From positions 868,001 through 932,000 of the forward strand of contig NZ_CP102258.1 in the NCBI RefSeq assembly GCF_025146565.1: a DNA stretch of 64,000 nt. The letters run 5' to 3'. The stretch is from Bacteroides eggerthii. Lineage in GTDB: Bacteria > Bacteroidota > Bacteroidia > Bacteroidales > Bacteroidaceae. The notes under the pieces were generated by a model that ran no database searches, was not told where the DNA came from, and saw nothing but the letters and a program-made list of their open reading frames with translations. Shown here one piece after another: positions 63,615 to 64,000 of the stretch. A program made the translations under genes and the position numbers. Numbering within the stretch: position 1 is the first letter of the stretch; each line of letters opens with the position of its first letter.

Positions 63615-64000
63615 ATGAAAAAAATATTTTTATCAATCGCTTTGCTTTCAAGTATGATGTTCACCGCGTGTGAAGACATGCTTGATGTGGAACAGAAAGC
63701 AACCAGCAATACAGCTAACTTCTACAAGACTGATGCGGATGCCGAATCCGCGCTGACAGCCATGTACGCTACTTATATCAATGAAATCGGTGGTACTGAA
63801 GGTATTTGGAATGCCTATATCATGGGGCTTAACTACTCTGCCGACGATGTGTTTGCAGCCGGTGGTGACATTAACGACCACGCAGATTTCCGTATCCTTA
63901 ATGAGTTCCGTTATGATGCCAGCTCTCTCCCTATCGGTAATCTTTATAATCACATTTATAAGGCAATCTATTCTGCCAACTTGATAATTCACTATTTTGG
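63615..64000 (+). CDS. SusD-like lipoprotein (second locus), N-terminal part
   Basis: The frame from the ATG at 63615 runs to the window edge (128 complete codons). It has a lipoprotein signal (LLSSMMFTAC, cysteine about residue 18), the SusD-type start EDMLDVEQKATSNTANF and an early helix region (DADAESALTAMYATY). It follows susC after 21 bp, the normal order. Only the N-terminus is visible. Confidence 0.9.
   Translation, partial: MKKIFLSIALLSSMMFTACEDMLDVEQKATSNTANFYKTDADAESALTAMYATYINEIGGTEGIWNAYIMGLNYSADDVFAAGGDINDHADFRILNEFRYDASSLPIGNLYNHIYKAIYSANLIIHYF

Overview
The window is chromosomal DNA from a Bacteroides-type gut bacterium. The evidence is two SusC/SusD pairs, a hybrid two-component regulator, lipoproteins with Bacteroidetes-style lipoboxes, a DUF3575/DUF6562/fimbrillin pilus cluster, a probable glycine-lipid acyltransferase pair, and promoters of the Bacteroides type (TTTG ... 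TAnnTTTG). The species cannot be fixed from the sequence alone.

Layout. (1) 1-11.5 kb, minus strand: the division and cell wall (dcw) cluster mraZ-rsmH-ftsL-ftsI-murE-mraY-murD-ftsW-murG-murC, with murC cut by the left edge. Two TGGGG boxes 10 bp apart upstream of mraZ look like an MraZ operator. A five-copy 22-23 bp tandem repeat lies between ftsL and ftsI. (2) 11.6-20.1 kb: an ECF-type sigma factor with a clear terminator, a divergent two-gene acyltransferase locus (probable glycine-lipid synthesis), dGTPase, dUTPase, and a TPR lipoprotein / DUF4292 lipoprotein / EnvC-like activator run. (3) 20.3-28.7 kb: a fimbrial locus. A tyrosine recombinase is followed by a 321-bp segment bounded by perfect 18-bp inverted repeats. 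A Bacteroides promoter lies inside it and points away from the pilus genes. Then come an OmpA/DUF3575 protein, a DUF6562 lipoprotein and two near-duplicate GLUG-containing fimbrillins separated by a 209-bp hairpin with 85-bp perfect arms. I read this as a phase-variable pilus captured in the OFF orientation. (4) 28.9-35.3 kb: M20 peptidase, acyl-CoA ligase, RF2 without the programmed frameshift, a 44-residue membrane protein, a CYTH protein and an MgtC/DUF4010 membrane protein. (5) 35.3-43.7 kb, minus: SusC-SusD-GH3-GH144, a probable beta-1,2-glucan utilisation locus. (6) 43.9-48.7 kb: tRNA-Leu(UAG), an S41 protease lipoprotein, a DUF3316 protein and a ParC/GyrA-like topoisomerase subunit. (7) 48.9-64 kb: a second glycan locus with GH43, a small secreted protein and two CE1-type esterases in one operon. 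It is divergent from a hybrid two-component system, and is followed by an oxidoreductase, an iron alcohol dehydrogenase, a 3' transposase remnant and a second SusC/SusD pair that runs off the right edge.

How it fits together: the core genes (wall synthesis, nucleotide pool hygiene, translation termination, topoisomerase) are interleaved with surface functions that vary between strains. The strongest candidate for an under-described system is the self-contained fimbrial switch at 20.3-28.7 kb: recombinase, invertible promoter, pilus operon and a duplicated, locally diversified adhesin.
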